Assembly (NCBI RefSeq): GCF_001563285.1 | Contig: NZ_CP005188.1 | Span: 1,927,501 to 1,991,500, forward strand | Reading direction: 5' to 3' | Origin: Sphingobium sp. MI1205 | GTDB taxonomy: Bacteria > Pseudomonadota > Alphaproteobacteria > Sphingomonadales > Sphingomonadaceae | Length of the DNA stretch: 64,000 nt | Part shown: positions 1-10,325 of the stretch, one piece after another | Numbering within the stretch: the first letter of the stretch is position 1 | Layout: every line of letters starts with the position of its first letter | Translations under genes and position numbers: made by a program | The notes under the pieces: model-generated | The model's database searches: none | What the model saw: only the letters and a program-made list of their open reading frames with translations | Told to the model about the DNA's origin: nothing

Positions 1-1
1 C

Positions 2-544
2 GCAATCCTTCTTGATCTCGGACTGCCCGATCGTGACGGCCTGGAAATCGTGACGCTCCTGCGGCAGCAATGTCCCGCACCGATCATCGTCGTGTCCGCG
101 CGCGATGCTACGGATCAGAAAGTGGCGGCGCTCGATCTGGGAGCGCATGATTATGTGACCAAGCCTTTCGACAGCGAAGAAGTGCTTGCCCGCATGCGCG
201 CGACCCTGCGCGACCGCGTCGAGGCACAGGGAGCCTCCCCGACCGTGCAGGCCGGCGCCCTGACGATCGATCTCGTCAATCGTCAGGTCTCCCGCGACGG
301 CGAAGAGGTGCACCTCACCCGCAAGGAGTTCGAGGTGCTGAACCAGCTTGCTCTGCACCCTGGCCGCGTTGTGACCCATCAGCGCGTCCTTGAGGCAGCC
401 TGGCCCTATGAGGTCGATCGCCGCATCGATTATCTCCGGATCGTGGTCCGCAATCTGCGGCAGAAGCTGGAGGCTGATCCTTCGCGCCCCGCGCTGATAA
501 TGAATGAACTGGGGGTAGGCTATCGCCTGATGGCCAATAGCTGA
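2..544 (+). CDS. kdpE: KdpE-like OmpR-family response regulator (3' part)
   Basis: The gene enters from the left edge, so its N-terminus is missing. The visible part opens with the receiver-domain motif LLDLGLPDRDG, whose first Asp is the expected phosphoacceptor. It continues through the conserved KPF segment of the receiver and ends in a winged-helix DNA-binding domain of about 100 residues. The C-terminal YLRIVVRNLRQKLE and GVGYRLM segments are very like KdpE, which with sensor KdpD activates the high-affinity potassium ATPase operon. No kdp gene is visible because the gene lies at the window edge. The reading frame is open from base 2 to the TGA at 542-544. An IS5-type element begins about 80 bp downstream. 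It is certainly an OmpR-family regulator; KdpE itself is probable. Confidence 0.8.
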   Translation, partial: AILLDLGLPDRDGLEIVTLLRQQCPAPIIVVSARDATDQKVAALDLGAHDYVTKPFDSEEVLARMRATLRDRVEAQGASPTVQAGALTIDLVNRQVSRDGEEVHLTRKEFEVLNQLALHPGRVVTHQRVLEAAWPYEVDRRIDYLRIVVRNLRQKLEADPSRPALIMNELGVGYRLMANS

Positions 545-698
545 GAATTGCTTGCGCTTTGATCTCTCTGTCGCCCACAAATACTACGAAAACACTATGA
601 GGAAAATTCATCCACACGGCCTAGGTGGTGTTTACATTCATGTTTCCCAAAGTGGTAAAAGTCATTCAAGCTGCTGGCTGGGATGGAGGTCAGCATGG

Positions 699-1493
699 AT
701 GGATCGACAGGAACTGAGTGACGCGGTTTGGGAGCGGATAGCGCCGCATTTGCCGGGCAAGGCGACAGACCCTGGACGGACCGGGCGAGACAATCGGCTG
801 TTTGTGGAAGCTATCCTGTGGCTGGCTCGGTCGGGGGCGCACTGGCGTGTTCTTCCGAAGGAGTTTGGCCGTTGGCACACCGTTTATCAACGCTTCAACC
901 GTTGGTGTCGCAACGGCGTTTGGGAGAGTCTTTTCAATGCCTTGAACGATGACGCCGACTTCGAATACATCCTCGTCGACAGCACGATCGTGCGCGCCCA
1001 TCAGCACAGTGCCGGTGCCCCAAAAAAAGCGATCGATCCGAAGATCGGTTTGAAGCTCACGCGCTGGGACGATCAAAAGGCGGCTTGAGCACCAAAGTTC
1101 ATGCCGCCACCGATGCGCTTGGCAATCCCGTCCGCTTCGTTCTGACCGGCGGCGAACGCAATGACATCACCCAGATCGAAGCCTTGCTCGATCGCCCTGA
1201 TGGCCGGTCATGTGCTGGCCGACAAGGGCTATGACGGACAACGCGCGATGGACGCAATCGCCGCATCCGACGCAAAGCCCATCGTTCCGCCCCGAACCAC
1301 AACTGCCAGTTGGCGCAGCTTCGACCCCGCAATCTACAAGAACTGCAATCTGATCGAACGCTTCTTCCGCAAGATCAAACACTCCCGCCGCATCGCCACG
1401 CGCCACGCGCCACGCGCCACGCGCCACGACAAACTCGCCAGAAACTATGCTGGCTTCCTCAACCTCGTCGCTGCACTCAAATGTTGCCGATAA
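699..1493 (+). pseudogene. IS5-family transposase, frame-disrupted
   Basis: Translation starts at the ATG at 699 (MDRQELSD) and gives the normal N-terminal IS5 domain and the first catalytic Asp region (LVDSTIVRAHQH). At about 1022-1028 there is a run of seven A residues. A -1 shift there joins the protein to ALGRSKGGLSTKVHAA in another frame, which is the usual programmed frameshift of the IS427 group. Near 1190-1200 the frame must change again to reach AGHVLADKGYD and the C-terminal NLIERFFRKIKHSRR block. That second break is not expected and is probably inactivating. The C-terminal part also contains an in-frame expansion of a 7-bp repeat that adds about seven residues. Confidence 0.85.
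1394..1428 (+). repeat. Five tandem copies of a 7-bp unit inside the IS5 transposase
   Basis: The unit CGCCACG occurs five times back to back. Two units would encode the segment IATRHDK expected in this family. Three further units (21 bp) keep the frame and add seven residues. It looks like replication-slippage expansion. Confidence 0.85.
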
Positions 1494-1512
1494 TGTAAAC
1501 ACCGCCTAGCTA

Positions 1513-2953
<1,441 letters not shown>

Positions 2954-3187
2954 ATGATCGACCTGTCGCCTCAGCCTCACGATGAAAGCTCCAGCGCCGC
3001 GGAGCTTCATTCGGAACCGCGCCACGATCCCATCGTAGCCGCACCGCCAGAGACGGTTCGGCCAAGAGGCGGTTGGCCTTTCACGCACGATCAGGGCGAG
3101 GCAGCAGTCCAACTGCTATCCCGCTGGGCTGGTCCACTCGCGCTGCTGGTCTCGCTCGCTCTCTTGAGCTGGTGGCTTTTGGCTTGA
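2954..3187 (+). CDS. Small tail-anchored membrane protein, paralogue of the gene at 5024
   Basis: I do not recognise a named family. The 77-residue product starts at the ATG at 2954; a TTG two codons earlier is a possible alternative. It has a long hydrophilic, Pro/Glu/His-rich N-terminus, then the motif LLSRWAG, then a single hydrophobic helix of about 18 residues running to the stop. That layout predicts a tail-anchored inner-membrane protein with its N-terminus in the cytoplasm. The gene at 5024 encodes the same layout with the same SRWAG motif before its helix, and the two genes flank the priming sugar transferase. This suggests a role tied to exopolysaccharide assembly, but the function is unknown. 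Confidence 0.65.
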   Translation: MIDLSPQPHDESSSAAELHSEPRHDPIVAAPPETVRPRGGWPFTHDQGEAAVQLLSRWAGPLALLVSLALLSWWLLA

Positions 3188-3483
3188 TTCGGAGGCTCGG
3201 CCGAGCTGATTCGTTCAAGGGGTTCGATTGAACGGTAAATTTTTGCTTGAATATTCCTCTCGTCGAATTTCAGCTCATCGTGCAACCGGGGCGTCATGTC
3301 CTTTGAGACCAACGGATCATCGGAAAAGATCGTCCGGGCGTCCCAGCACTGATTGCGAGCCCCTGACATTTATGTCCTGCTGCTGCGCAACATAAATCAG
3401 AAGGCAGCGGATGTCTGATGCAATGTGCGCCGATCGACAAGGTCGGCGGACATTTTGACGTCAGGACATAAAAAGGGTTGCAG

Positions 3484-4875
3484 ATGTCGAAAATTGATCT
3501 GGCGATCGAAGGTTCTCCCAGTCGCCAGCCGGTAACGGCCGCTGTCCAGCGGAATGTGAGGCTTTGGCTGTGCATGCTGCTGCTCGCGGCCGACCTCGGC
3601 GCGTTGGCAACGGGCTTTGCCTTAGGCCTTCGCACGACCGGCATGCCATTGCTGTCCAGCGAACTTTGGCAACCTCTTGCAGGCGGCATGATCGTCTACG
3701 GAGTCATCGCCTTCCACAATCAGGCCTACAATCCTGTCTGCCTTACTCGCATTACGCCCAGCTTGCGTAACGCATCTATGGCTTTGGCCGCGACGCTGCT
3801 GATCTTCCTGCTTGTCGTTTTCTCGCTTAAGGCGACGGGACAGTTGTCACGCTTGGGCATTTCGGCAGGTATCATTTGCAGCGGCGCTTTGCTGGTGGCG
3901 CAAAGGCTGCTGATTGTCAGGGCAGTGCGGCGCAATTTTAGCGACGATCTATTTGCTCAGTTGCTAATCATTGATGGTGGCACGATTCCGCACGACGTAA
4001 GCGGCATGGTCATCGTCGATGCGGATGCTGCGGGGATCAAAGCTGACCTCGACGACCCATATATGCTTCACCGTTTAGGCACCCTGCTGCGGGATTTCGA
4101 CCGGGTTGTCATATCCTGCCCCCCCGACCGCAAGGCCGATTGGGCCCAAATGCTGAAGGGCGGAAATATCCTGGGGGAGATCATTGTGCCCGAACTGGAT
4201 CACATGGCACCGCTGGCCGTTCAGACTTATCGTGGTGTTTCCACACTCGTCGTCGCCCGTGGCCCGCTCAATCTTGCGAACCGGGCGAAGAAGCGACTGC
4301 TCGACATCGCGATTACGGTGCCGCTGCTCATCGCTTTGGCACCCTTGATGATCGCCATTGCCATCGCCATCCGGCTTGATTCAGCAGGCCCGGTATTCTT
4401 CAAGCAGGAGCGGATAGGTCGCGGCAATCGCCTGTTTCATATCCTAAAGTTTCGCAGCATGCGCGTTGAACAATGCGACGCGGCCGGCGCCGCTTCGACG
4501 CGACGAGATGATGATCGCATCACCCGTGTCGGAGCTTTCATCCGCAAGACCAGTATTGATGAACTGCCGCAACTGATCAACGTCCTGCTGGGTGAAATGA
4601 GCTTGGTTGGCCCCCGTCCCCACGCGCTGGGATCAACTGCGGAGGAACAGCTCTTCTGGCAGGTCGATCGCCAATATTGGCACCGCCACGCGCTGAAACC
4701 GGGCATCACGGGCCTTGCACAGATCCGGGGATTTCGGGGAGCGACGGAAACCCGGCGCGATATTCTCAATCGTGTCGAAGCCGACCTGGAGTATCTCCAC
4801 GGCTGGAGCCTGACGCGCGACATTGGGATTTTGATCGGAACGCTCAACGTACTCGTTCATCGGAACGCCTACTGA
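3484..4875 (+). CDS. Polyprenyl-phosphate hexose-1-phosphate transferase (exopolysaccharide priming enzyme)
   Basis: This enzyme starts repeat-unit synthesis by moving a sugar-1-phosphate from a UDP-sugar onto undecaprenyl phosphate at the inner membrane. The 463-residue protein has several N-terminal membrane helices (about residues 18-130), a middle CoA-binding-like segment, and a C-terminal bacterial sugar transferase domain. That domain begins at KRLLDIA, with FKQERIGRG near residue 306, [26 protein letters not shown] near 373 and a [10 protein letters not shown] block. It resembles WcaJ/PssY and the sphingan enzymes SpsB/GelB. The ATG at 3484 is preferred over the TTG at 3478. It is flanked by two related small membrane proteins and opens the locus. 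Confidence 0.9.
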   Translation: MSKIDLAIEGSPSRQPVTAAVQRNVRLWLCMLLLAADLGALATGFALGLRTTGMPLLSSELWQPLAGGMIVYGVIAFHNQAYNPVCLTRITPSLRNASMALAATLLIFLLVVFSLKATGQLSRLGISAGIICSGALLVAQRLLIVRAVRRNFSDDLFAQLLIIDGGTIPHDVSGMVIVDADAAGIKADLDDPYMLHRLGTLLRDFDRVVISCPPDRKADWAQMLKGGNILGEIIVPELDHMAPLAVQTYRGVSTLVVARGPLNLANRAKKRLLDIAITVPLLIALAPLMIAIAIAIRLDSAGPVFFKQERIGRGNRLFHILKFRSMRVEQCDAAGAASTRRDDDRITRVGAFIRKTSIDELPQLINVLLGEMSLVGPRPHALGSTAEEQLFWQVDRQYWHRHALKPGITGLAQIRGFRGATETRRDILNRVEADLEYLHGWSLTRDIGILIGTLNVLVHRNAY

Positions 4876-5023
4876 CAGGGTCACCGCCAACCGCGATGAT
4901 CGTGGATTTTCTGTACAGCCTTTGATTTTGCGGCGAAATGACGATGTTTTTGCCCGCCTGAAAACTATTTGTTAACCGTAAAATCGGATATGTCCGCTAT
5001 CACGAACAGGGCGGATCAAAGAC

Positions 5024-5227
5024 GTGGCGGATGATTTTGCAACGGTTGCTGTTGCGCAACCTTCTTCCTCGAACAGTGCGGTTCAGGGACGGGCCGAGAT
5101 TACGGTAGAGGCTGCGCCCAGGCAGTTCGCTGATCGAGCAGATCGCGGTGTCGAAATCTTCTCTCGTTGGGCCGGCATCTTCGCTTTTGCGGCAGCAGTC
5201 GCGGGCATAATCTGGGCCGTTTTCTAG
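5024..5227 (+). CDS. Small tail-anchored membrane protein, paralogue of the gene at 2954
   Basis: The 67-residue product begins at a GTG (ADDFATVAV follows). Its first 42 residues are hydrophilic and Ala/Glu-rich. The motif EIFSRWAG leads into one hydrophobic helix (FAFAAAVAGIIWAVF) that ends at the stop codon. Architecture and the SRWAG motif match the 77-residue protein at 2954. I know no named family for it. Position between the priming transferase and the outer-membrane barrel suggests an accessory role in exopolysaccharide export or its regulation. A GTG start and a weak ribosome-binding site leave some doubt about the exact start. Confidence 0.6.
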   Translation: MADDFATVAVAQPSSSNSAVQGRAEITVEAAPRQFADRADRGVEIFSRWAGIFAFAAAVAGIIWAVF

Positions 5228-5453
5228 GACCACGCTCGGCCAAAAACTTGCCGCACTATGAACAGACGGCAATGCTTCAACATTGCTGTCAGATGAACGC
5301 TTTTAGCCGGAAACCAAGTTGTTCGCTGCGGCTATTTTCGTGACCAACCGAACCGTTGCTTAGTCGCGACAAGCCGCTTTCCGGATGGTTCGCTTTGCGT
5401 GCAAACCCGACTAGCATACCCATATTGCTGCAATGCAATAAAGGGTTGCGCGT

Positions 5454-6704
5454 TTGGATATTGCATACACACCGCGTTTGCGGCGACTTCTTTGTGCGCC
5501 CGCAAACCAGGAATTTTTGCCACTTTGCTGCGCGGTAGCTGCGTCGCTGGGCGCCATCGCTTTGACGGCGGCTCCTGGTTCCGCTGCGGCGCAAGCAACG
5601 CAGGTCGATGACGAATCCCGTATCAAGATAATGGGCCTCAATGCCACGGCCGGTCTCGATCTGCTCTATGATGACAACATCTACCGTGTGGACGATCGGG
5701 TCGAAGATCCGACCGAGGATCTTATAGTCACGCCTTGGGCGGAACTGACCTATGGCAAGCCGATCGGACGGCATGACCTGCTCCTTCGCGGACGGGTTGG
5801 TTATGACCGCTTTGTTTCAGAAGGGCAGCGCAGCAAGCTGCGGCTCGACACAGAGGCGAAAGCTGTCATCCGCTTCGGGGCCACCTGTTCGGTCACCCCA
5901 TTGATCTCTTATCGACAGCAGCGCGCTGACTATGGCGACCTCAACCAGCAGACGGAAAATCTTCAGCGCTTCGCGACATTCGGAGCAGAGCTCGACTGCG
6001 AACGTCCCGGCTTGTTCCCAGTCGCGAATTATCGTCGAGATCTGACCCGTAACGCTGATGCGTTCGACTTCGCCGACCAGACCAGCGACACATTTCTGGC
6101 TGGCGTCGGCTACAATATGCCCAGCCTCGGCACTGTCACCGCTTTTTACGAGCGCGTGAACAGCGATCGACGCAATCTTGGAATCGAGAACCGGACCAAC
6201 AGCTACGGCCTTAGGTTCAAGCGCGAAGTATCCCCGATCACGCAGATGGATGCAGAAGTCCGCTGGCTGGATGTGGGCAGCGATTCGGCGGCGGTAGGCA
6301 GCTATGACGGCCTGGGTTGGGACGTCAGCCTGTCCACTGGTATCATTCCGCGGCTAAAGCTGACGGCGACCACCGAGCGCAGCATCGTCAACGACAGCCT
6401 AATCGCCAGCGGCTTCGCCATTCGCACAAGACACCGGCTGGAAGGCGCGTTCGCGATTTCAGAACTCACCTCAGCGGGTCTCTACGGGGAATTGGAGCGG
6501 CGCAAATTCCGGCAGGATGCGGCGCTACGCCCCTTCTCCATCTCCGCAGACCGGAACTTGCGGTTCGGGGCGATGTTGAAGCGCAAGCTGTCCGATCGCT
6601 TCGATATTTCGCTCGACGCCCAACGCTATAAGCGACGCACAGACACAGATGTGGCCGAATTCAGTGGAACCCAAGTGACGCTGGGCGCGGCGCTCAGATT
6701 TTGA
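5454..6704 (+). CDS. Outer-membrane beta-barrel protein of the exopolysaccharide locus
   Basis: The protein (416 residues from a TTG start) has a signal peptide ending near AAPGSAAAQ at about residue 47. It then has a long series of alternating amphipathic strands typical of an outer-membrane barrel, and the last residue is Phe, the usual C-terminal signal for barrel assembly. Such barrels of the BBP2 type occur beside Wza-like genes in sphingomonad and related exopolysaccharide clusters. They probably help the polymer cross or attach to the outer membrane. The next gene starts 26 bp after the stop. The TTG start was kept because it gives a complete signal peptide; a later start would lose it. 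Confidence 0.8.
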   Translation: MDIAYTPRLRRLLCAPANQEFLPLCCAVAASLGAIALTAAPGSAAAQATQVDDESRIKIMGLNATAGLDLLYDDNIYRVDDRVEDPTEDLIVTPWAELTYGKPIGRHDLLLRGRVGYDRFVSEGQRSKLRLDTEAKAVIRFGATCSVTPLISYRQQRADYGDLNQQTENLQRFATFGAELDCERPGLFPVANYRRDLTRNADAFDFADQTSDTFLAGVGYNMPSLGTVTAFYERVNSDRRNLGIENRTNSYGLRFKREVSPITQMDAEVRWLDVGSDSAAVGSYDGLGWDVSLSTGIIPRLKLTATTERSIVNDSLIASGFAIRTRHRLEGAFAISELTSAGLYGELERRKFRQDAALRPFSISADRNLRFGAMLKRKLSDRFDISLDAQRYKRRTDTDVAEFSGTQVTLGAALRF

Positions 6705-6730
6705 CCCTCATTATTGAAGGAGCACGAGCT

Positions 6731-7546
6731 GTGAAAACAGAGACTCTCCTGACCAGCCTCTCGATCTGCCTGGCGGCGGCCGTCCCCGCGGCTGCCACGG
6801 CTCAGACGGCCGGGGCGGCTGTCAGCACTGCCAGCCCAACGGCGCCGGCGGCGGATACCGGGTATCAACTAGGGCCCGATGATGAAGTGAAGATCTCGAT
6901 CTTCGGACAACCCGATCTTTCGGCCACCACCCGGATAAAAGCGGATGGCACCGTTGCGCTCGCCCTGATCGGTCCCGTTCAGGCGCGAGGCAAAACGACG
7001 TCTCAACTCGCTCAGGCGATCGCGGCAAATTATGCGAGCGGCGGCTTTCTCACCAACCCATCGGTCAATGTGGAAGTCAGTAATTATGTCAGCCGCTTCG
7101 TGACCGTACTTGGGAATGTGCCTCAGGCAGGCAACTATCCACTCGATCGGAACTACAGCGTGGCATCGATGCTGGCGAAGGCTGGCGGTTCCACGAAGGA
7201 CGGCGCCAACGCCGTGATCCTGACCCCCGCCGATGGCAGCGGGCCGGTTCGAATTTCTCTGGCGGATATGGCAGTCGGCGGCAGTCGGCAGTTGAAGCCA
7301 GGCGACATCCTTTTCGTGCCGCCAGCTGAAAAAGTCTATGTGTACGGCCAGGTACAGCAACCTGGCGCCTTTTCATTCGCGCCGGGCCAAAGCTTCCGCC
7401 AAGCGCTTGCGCTGGCAGGCGGCCCGACGCTGGCGGGTTCAACGAAACGCATAAAAGTACGCCGGGGGGGGAAGGAAATACAGGCGAACCTGGATGATCC
7501 GGTTCAGCCTGAAGACGTCCTCATCATCCGGGAGAAGCTGTTTTGA
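6731..7546 (+). CDS. Wza/GumB-like polysaccharide export protein
   Basis: This is the outer-membrane or periplasmic export channel component. After a signal peptide (to about residue 27, AAATAQ), the mature protein begins with a poly-export domain (YQLGPDDEVKISIFGQPDL near residue 44). It continues with one or two SLBB segments, the last around VYVYGQVQQPGAFSF near residue 202. At 271 residues it is shorter than E. coli Wza and nearer GumB or GelD/SpsD size, and it lacks an obvious lipobox Cys. The GTG at 6731 is chosen because GAAGGA lies 9-14 bp upstream; a TTG at 6701 would overlap the previous gene. The next gene overlaps its stop. Confidence 0.9.
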   Translation: MKTETLLTSLSICLAAAVPAAATAQTAGAAVSTASPTAPAADTGYQLGPDDEVKISIFGQPDLSATTRIKADGTVALALIGPVQARGKTTSQLAQAIAANYASGGFLTNPSVNVEVSNYVSRFVTVLGNVPQAGNYPLDRNYSVASMLAKAGGSTKDGANAVILTPADGSGPVRISLADMAVGGSRQLKPGDILFVPPAEKVYVYGQVQQPGAFSFAPGQSFRQALALAGGPTLAGSTKRIKVRRGGKEIQANLDDPVQPEDVLIIREKLF

Positions 7547-8970
7547 CCGCAATCGATCATGGCTTCGCGCAGGACCGGCCAAGCGGCATGCTGGACTGGC
7601 TCGCTTCATTTCGCCGCAGCATGCCGCGTACGGAAACCCCGACCCCAGGCCCGCGCATGACAGCGCCAGAACCTCTTTTGTTGGACACGCCCGCACCCCC
7701 TGGCTTTCGGCCGGTCCACCAAACCGAAGAAGCTCATGAAGCTCCTCGCCCTCTATCGATGGGCGCAATGGCGACGCCGCTAAAGCCAATCAGCCTGCGG
7801 CGGGACTCCATCTACAGCGCCTTCAGCACGGCGATGCCTGTGACGGACCGCCATGGACTGGCGGGGCGCAACAGCGAGTTGGAAAAACTGGTCGAGGCCA
7901 TCGTCGTCCAGCGCAAACACGCGGTCATTTTTGGGACGCGGGGTTCAGGCAAGACGTCGCTGGCCAGGGTGTTCGGTGATCTGGCCGACGAAGCCGGCTG
8001 CGTCGCGTTGTATGGATCCGCAAGCGGGGACGCGGATTTCGACTCCCTTTTCCGTCCCTTCCTCGCCGAACTGCCCATGAGCACCGCTGGCAAGGAAAAG
8101 GCGCGCAAGCTGATGGACGAACCGCTGGATGTGACCCGGCTCGCGGCGCTGCTCGTCGAGGATGTGCGGCAGCGTTCGATCCTGATCCTGGACGAATATG
8201 ACCGGGTCCGTTCTGACAATGCCAAGTCCGAAGTCGCGACGCTGCTGAAGCTGCTGACGGATATCCATTCGCCGGTACAGGTGGTGTTGGTGGGCATTGC
8301 GGGCGATGTGGACGGGCTGATCGCGGCGCATCCATCTCTGCGCCGGCACATCGCGCCACAGCGCGTTGCGCCAATCTCCAAGCCGGAGCTGGAAAGGCTG
8401 TTGTTAAGCTGCGCGGAAAATGCCCGGTTGCAGCTTGATCCCGACGCGCTTGACGCGCTGGCAGGGGCAGCCATGGGCTCACCCTATCATGCGCGGCTGT
8501 TCGGCATGCAGGCCGCGCTCGTCACAGAGGCTGGCGGGCGCGACCGCATGACGCTGGCCGACGTTGAGCAGGGCCTCGCCTCCGCGCTGGAGGACTGGGC
8601 AGAAATGAGCGGGGCCACTCACGCCCTGTTCCGGCGCATCTTGTGGGAAGCAAATGCCAGCCGCCGGATGATCGCGCTGGCGGGCGTTGCGGCGTCGCAG
8701 ATGTCGGTGATCTCCTACGACCGCCTGGTCCGGCTTGGCCAGGAAGTGCTGGGGGGCGGGTCGATCAATGAAGGGCAGGCCGCGGACGCCATGCGACGAT
8801 TGCAACCTGCGCTTACCCCAATGCCGGGCGGCGACCTGTTCATGTTCGAAGATACGCTGGCGCCGCAATTTCTGCTGCTGATGGCGAAACAGCCGGCGCC
8901 TGCTGTGCCGCCTGCTCCCACCCCCGCCGAAGAAATGCGCGCCATGTTGCGAGGAGTGGACGGGCTATGA
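7543..8970 (+). CDS. AAA/ORC-like ATPase in the export operon, function unknown
   Basis: The 475-residue protein has a low-complexity N-terminus of about 80 residues and then an AAA ATPase domain of the Cdc6/AAA_16 type. Walker A is GTRGSGKTS near residue 131 and Walker B is ILILDEYDR near residue 213. A C-terminal helical region follows, including a possible winged-helix lid. No membrane segment is evident, so it should be cytoplasmic. It lies between the Wza-like and Wzz-like genes with TTGA and ATGA overlaps at its ends, so it belongs to the operon. An ATPase at this spot recalls the ATPases of exosortase-linked exopolysaccharide loci, yet no exosortase is seen. It might energise or regulate assembly. 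The TTG start overlapping the previous stop is uncertain; the ATG at 7588 is an alternative. Confidence 0.75.
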   Translation: MTAIDHGFAQDRPSGMLDWLASFRRSMPRTETPTPGPRMTAPEPLLLDTPAPPGFRPVHQTEEAHEAPRPLSMGAMATPLKPISLRRDSIYSAFSTAMPVTDRHGLAGRNSELEKLVEAIVVQRKHAVIFGTRGSGKTSLARVFGDLADEAGCVALYGSASGDADFDSLFRPFLAELPMSTAGKEKARKLMDEPLDVTRLAALLVEDVRQRSILILDEYDRVRSDNAKSEVATLLKLLTDIHSPVQVVLVGIAGDVDGLIAAHPSLRRHIAPQRVAPISKPELERLLLSCAENARLQLDPDALDALAGAAMGSPYHARLFGMQAALVTEAGGRDRMTLADVEQGLASALEDWAEMSGATHALFRRILWEANASRRMIALAGVAASQMSVISYDRLVRLGQEVLGGGSINEGQAADAMRRLQPALTPMPGGDLFMFEDTLAPQFLLLMAKQPAPAVPPAPTPAEEMRAMLRGVDGL

Positions 8971-10325
8971 CCATGAATCCCATAGATCTTCTGTCAGCGG
9001 TTCAGGCGCGCTGGCGGACTGCGGCGATGCTGGGTGGTGCATTGTTCCTGATCATCGCCATCATCGCCTTCATGCAGCCGCGCCAATACGCGGCAACGTC
9101 TTCGCTGCTGCTGGACTTGTCACAGACGGACCCAACCGATTCCAACGCAAATCAGGGTGCGCGCGTCGAGGTTGATAGCATCCTGGGCACTCAGACCGAC
9201 GTCATCCGCTCTGCCAAGGTCATCAACGCCGTGGCGAAGGAAGCGGGTTTCGTGGATGCCTTGCCCAAGGATGTGCCGGCCGCGGCGCGGCTGCAGCAAG
9301 CGGCCGATCGCGTGCGCGCGAACCTTACGGTAACCAGCGGTCGGCAGAGCAATGTACTGCAGCTCCAATATCTCGACGCTGATCCTGCCACGGCCGCGAA
9401 GGTCGCCAACCTCGCTGCACAGGTCTACATGCGCGAACAGGTGGAATTACGCGCCTCCCCGGCCCGCGGTTCAGCCAAGTGGTTTGACGAGCAGACGCAG
9501 GAAGTGCGGCGGCGCTATGAAATGGCGCAACGACGGCTGTCGGATTTCCAACGCGCGCACGACATCATCGGCATCAACAGGATGGACCTGGAAGCCGAGA
9601 AGCTGAAAAACATGTCCTATCAGCTGACACAGGCGCAGGCTGAAGCCGCTGCGGCGCGGTCAAAAGCCGGCGCGGGGGCGGTGTCGGACATCGAAGGGTC
9701 GCTGATCGTGCAGAACCTGCAGGAACAGGTGGCCACGCAATCAGGCCGGGTTTCCGAACTGTCGAAGACGCTCGGCCCGAACCATCCCAGCATGGTCGCC
9801 GCCAATGCTCAGCTATCGGAACTCCAGTCGAAGCTCGCGGCCGCACGGTCGAGCCAGGCAGGCGCAGTCAGCGCGAACAGCGTTGCGGCCAATCGCCGCG
9901 AGGGCGACCTGAAGTCCAACATGGCCGGGCAGGAGGATCGGATGATCCGCATGTCGGATGTGCAGGACCAGCTGATGGTGCTTCAGCGTGACGTCGATGC
10001 TGCGCGGCAGACCTATGACACCGTCCGCCAGCGCTTCAACGAAGCGACGCTCAAGAGTCAGATCTCGCAGCCCAATGCGAGCCTGCTGGACGAGGCGGCT
10101 GTCCCTCTGTTTCCCGCAAAACCGAACCTGATGCTCTGGCTCATCGCTGGCGTGGCGCTTGGCCTTGTGGGCGGCGTGGCGGCTGTCATCATCGCCGAGA
10201 TACTGAAACCCCGCGTTCGTTCGGCCGCTGGCGTTGCCCGCGCCACCGAAGTCGAAGTCATCACCGAATTGATGCCGGCGCCCGCCCGCGGGGTCTGGTT
10301 CTTCAAACAGCAGGAGGCCGCATGA
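8967..10325 (+). CDS. Wzz/GumC-type chain-length determinant
   Basis: This inner-membrane polysaccharide co-polymerase sets polymer length and links polymerase to export. Its 452 residues show a first membrane helix at about residues 19-38, a large periplasmic region rich in Gln/Ala/Glu coiled coil (about 190-360), and a second membrane helix at about 389-412 followed by a short cytoplasmic tail. There is no fused kinase domain; a BY-kinase-like protein is encoded by the next gene, as in split Wzc systems such as CapA/CapB or GelC/GelE. The ATG overlaps the preceding stop as ATGA, and the next gene overlaps its stop in the same way, which indicates translational coupling. Confidence 0.9.
   Translation: MTMNPIDLLSAVQARWRTAAMLGGALFLIIAIIAFMQPRQYAATSSLLLDLSQTDPTDSNANQGARVEVDSILGTQTDVIRSAKVINAVAKEAGFVDALPKDVPAAARLQQAADRVRANLTVTSGRQSNVLQLQYLDADPATAAKVANLAAQVYMREQVELRASPARGSAKWFDEQTQEVRRRYEMAQRRLSDFQRAHDIIGINRMDLEAEKLKNMSYQLTQAQAEAAAARSKAGAGAVSDIEGSLIVQNLQEQVATQSGRVSELSKTLGPNHPSMVAANAQLSELQSKLAAARSSQAGAVSANSVAANRREGDLKSNMAGQEDRMIRMSDVQDQLMVLQRDVDAARQTYDTVRQRFNEATLKSQISQPNASLLDEAAVPLFPAKPNLMLWLIAGVALGLVGGVAAVIIAEILKPRVRSAAGVARATEVEVITELMPAPARGVWFFKQQEAA

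Larger units (their letters stand above)
625..1505 (+). mobile_element. IS5-family (IS427-like) insertion sequence, degraded
   Basis: This 881-bp element is bounded by 14-bp terminal inverted repeats, GTGGTGTTTACATT at 625-638 and its near-perfect complement (one mismatch) at 1492-1505. The tetranucleotide CTAG sits immediately outside both ends (621-624 and 1506-1509), consistent with a target duplication or a CTAG target preference. Length, ends and the frameshifted transposase all fit the IS427 group. It lies between the response-regulator gene and mreB, and its right end is 7 bp from the mreB stop codon, so it may have displaced the original intergenic terminator. The transposase carries a second frame break, so the copy is probably immobile on its own. 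Confidence 0.9.

Noticed and set aside
1394..1428. Tandem repeat as CRISPR or VNTR locus
   Set aside because: Only 7-bp units without spacers inside a transposase; slippage explains it. No CRISPR-like repeat-spacer pattern was seen elsewhere in the window.
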